This document shows, one piece after another, positions 62,933-64,000 of a DNA stretch of 64,000 bases. Origin of the DNA: Persicaria tinctoria (Eukaryota > Streptophyta > Magnoliopsida > Caryophyllales > Polygonaceae); contig JBANSL010000001.1 in NCBI GenBank assembly GCA_037127255.1, positions 30,250,501 to 30,314,500 on the forward strand, written 5' to 3'. How positions within the stretch are numbered: position 1 is the stretch's first letter; the number at the start of each line of letters is the position of its first letter. A program made the translations under genes and the position numbers. The notes beneath the pieces are model-generated. The model searched no databases, was not told the DNA's origin, and worked only from the letters and a program-made list of their open reading frames with translations.

Positions 62933-64000
62933 CTGTTTGTTTGGAGGAAGGGAAAGGAAAGTAAATGAATCATTTCAAAAGAAGAGAAAGGAATGAGAAA
63001 TGGTTAAAAACTCCAATTTCGTTTGGTTGATTGAATTGAGGAATAATTGCCTTCTTCCTTACCTAATTTATTGAAAAGAAATTCAAAAAAAAAAAATCCA
63101 ATTACAAAATCACAATTCAACAAAAAAATCCAATTGCAAAATCAGTTGATACAACAATTCAACCAAAAAAAAAATTGTGATTCAACGCAAATCCAATCTT
63201 TTGTTGATACAACAATTTGGCGCTAGCATTGCACGAAGGAGAGGGTGAAGTGACGCCTTTGCAGAAATGTGCAAGAAATTGCTTCGTGGTAACCTGATGA
63301 GAAAAGAGGTCAGACATATGTCAATTCGCAAGAAAAAGTCGAGGAATGTGCACAAGTGCGCAAGCATACTTGTTTCAGAGCATCTACAACTTGTGCATAA
63401 GAGAACTGCTCAAAATAAGCCGAGGTCAATGACTGTAGACGATCTACGACGACATTGTCAATCCGTTTAAGGACAAATTTCATGTCCTCACATCAATTGT
63501 CGACAAGCCATTAGCATAGGAATTGTAGATAGTCAATTGCACAGTTGACTGATTCCTCTAGCTCTGCAAAGGCGCCAATTGCAAATTGTTGCAAAATTCG
63601 TTGACGCTGGCATTGCACGACGGAGAGGGTGAAGTGGCGCCGTGGCCATGCTCCTATCTCATCTTCGAGCGGCGTCGGTTCCTTCTATGGAGAAGAAGAT
63701 GATGTTAGATCGGAGGAGGAGGAGGCATCAGGTCCTTGAAAGGGGCGAGATTTTGATTCGAAGATGGAGATTCGACATAAAACAAGAAAGGAGATGCATA
63801 TCTGGTGGATGCGAGCGTGAGAGAAGTGAGAAAGGTTGCGGGTATGAGAGAGTGAACGAAGGAGATCGGGGGTGAAAGAAGAGGTTTCGGCTGAAGAAGA
63901 AGGTAGGTAGGGCTTCTTTTTTTGAGGTAAACAAATGGGCTTACCGCTTAATTGATTGAGGCTCATAATACTAATAATCCTTGAGGTGTTAAAACAAACA
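62933..64000. mobile_element. Probable PIF/Harbinger-like element, cut by window end
   Basis: It begins AGAGCCTGTTTGTTTGG after TTA, a Tourist/Harbinger-style start. The last bases of the window (TTAAAACAAACA) could be the inner part of the matching right end. A block of about 45 bases around GCATTGCACGA(A/C)GGAGAGGGTG is present twice (about 63226 and 63611). Open frames (63267-63470 and 63642-63875, plus) show basic, R-rich sequence with no recognised domain. The boundary call is uncertain because the right end is outside the window. Confidence 0.4.

Overview
This is a repeat-dense window of a flowering-plant nuclear genome, most likely a eudicot. It contains Ty3 (Athila-like) and Ty1/copia (Sirevirus-like) retrotransposons, CACTA, PIF/Harbinger and hAT-like DNA elements, a TRIM, a Helitron-type terminus, fragments of plant genes, and one intact intron-rich gene, a class I histone deacetylase matching HDA9. 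Nothing looks bacterial or organellar.

Layout. Bases 1-408 hold a broken copia gag start. From 409 to 4122, and again from 13733 to 14585, lies an older region with gene fragments (including a KNOX2 exon on the minus strand) and many GTCAGC/GCTGAC words. It is split by Athila-like element A (4123-13727; target duplication AGCAT; two long LTRs; gag and protease but no reverse transcriptase or integrase). Element B (14586-26628) is a relative that still has gag, protease, RT, RNase H and integrase, all carrying stops or deletions. From 26629 to 56207 lies one minus-strand Sirevirus-like copia, stretched to about 29.6 kb by nested insertions. In order these are a PIF/Harbinger MITE (27257-27629), two solo LTRs of one family nested in each other (28022-34102), a CACTA with gene fragments and a Helitron-like end (34308-38452), a second CACTA with a satellite-like array (39957-45934), Athila-like solo LTR D (48183-49925), and Athila-like solo LTR C (51139-56189). 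LTR C itself contains a TRIM, further retroelement pieces and a hAT-like MITE. Most of these insertions have matching target-site duplications that I could read. A hAT-like element (56817-58159) precedes the HDA9 gene (58576-62429, 14 exons), and the window closes in another probable DNA element.

The most unusual signal is a short palindromic word, TCGA-N2-TCGA, repeated many times in all four Athila-like families. It sits on both sides of the LTR promoter and in the spacers between polyprotein domains, and it is absent from the catalytic domains. Each family prefers its own central dinucleotide (for example TA in all six exact words of LTR D, CG in both exact words of LTR C). Unrelated elements here carry words of their own: GTCAGC/GCTGAC, AGCCACG/CGTGGCT, GATGT/ACATC, GATATC, CGAGCTCG and CCCGAC. 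Such words are expected next to CACTA ends, where transposase binds. They are not expected inside LTR retrotransposon reading frames, so this is the best candidate for an undescribed system.

All boundaries, word counts and alignments were made by eye. Family names come from recognised motifs, not from searches.
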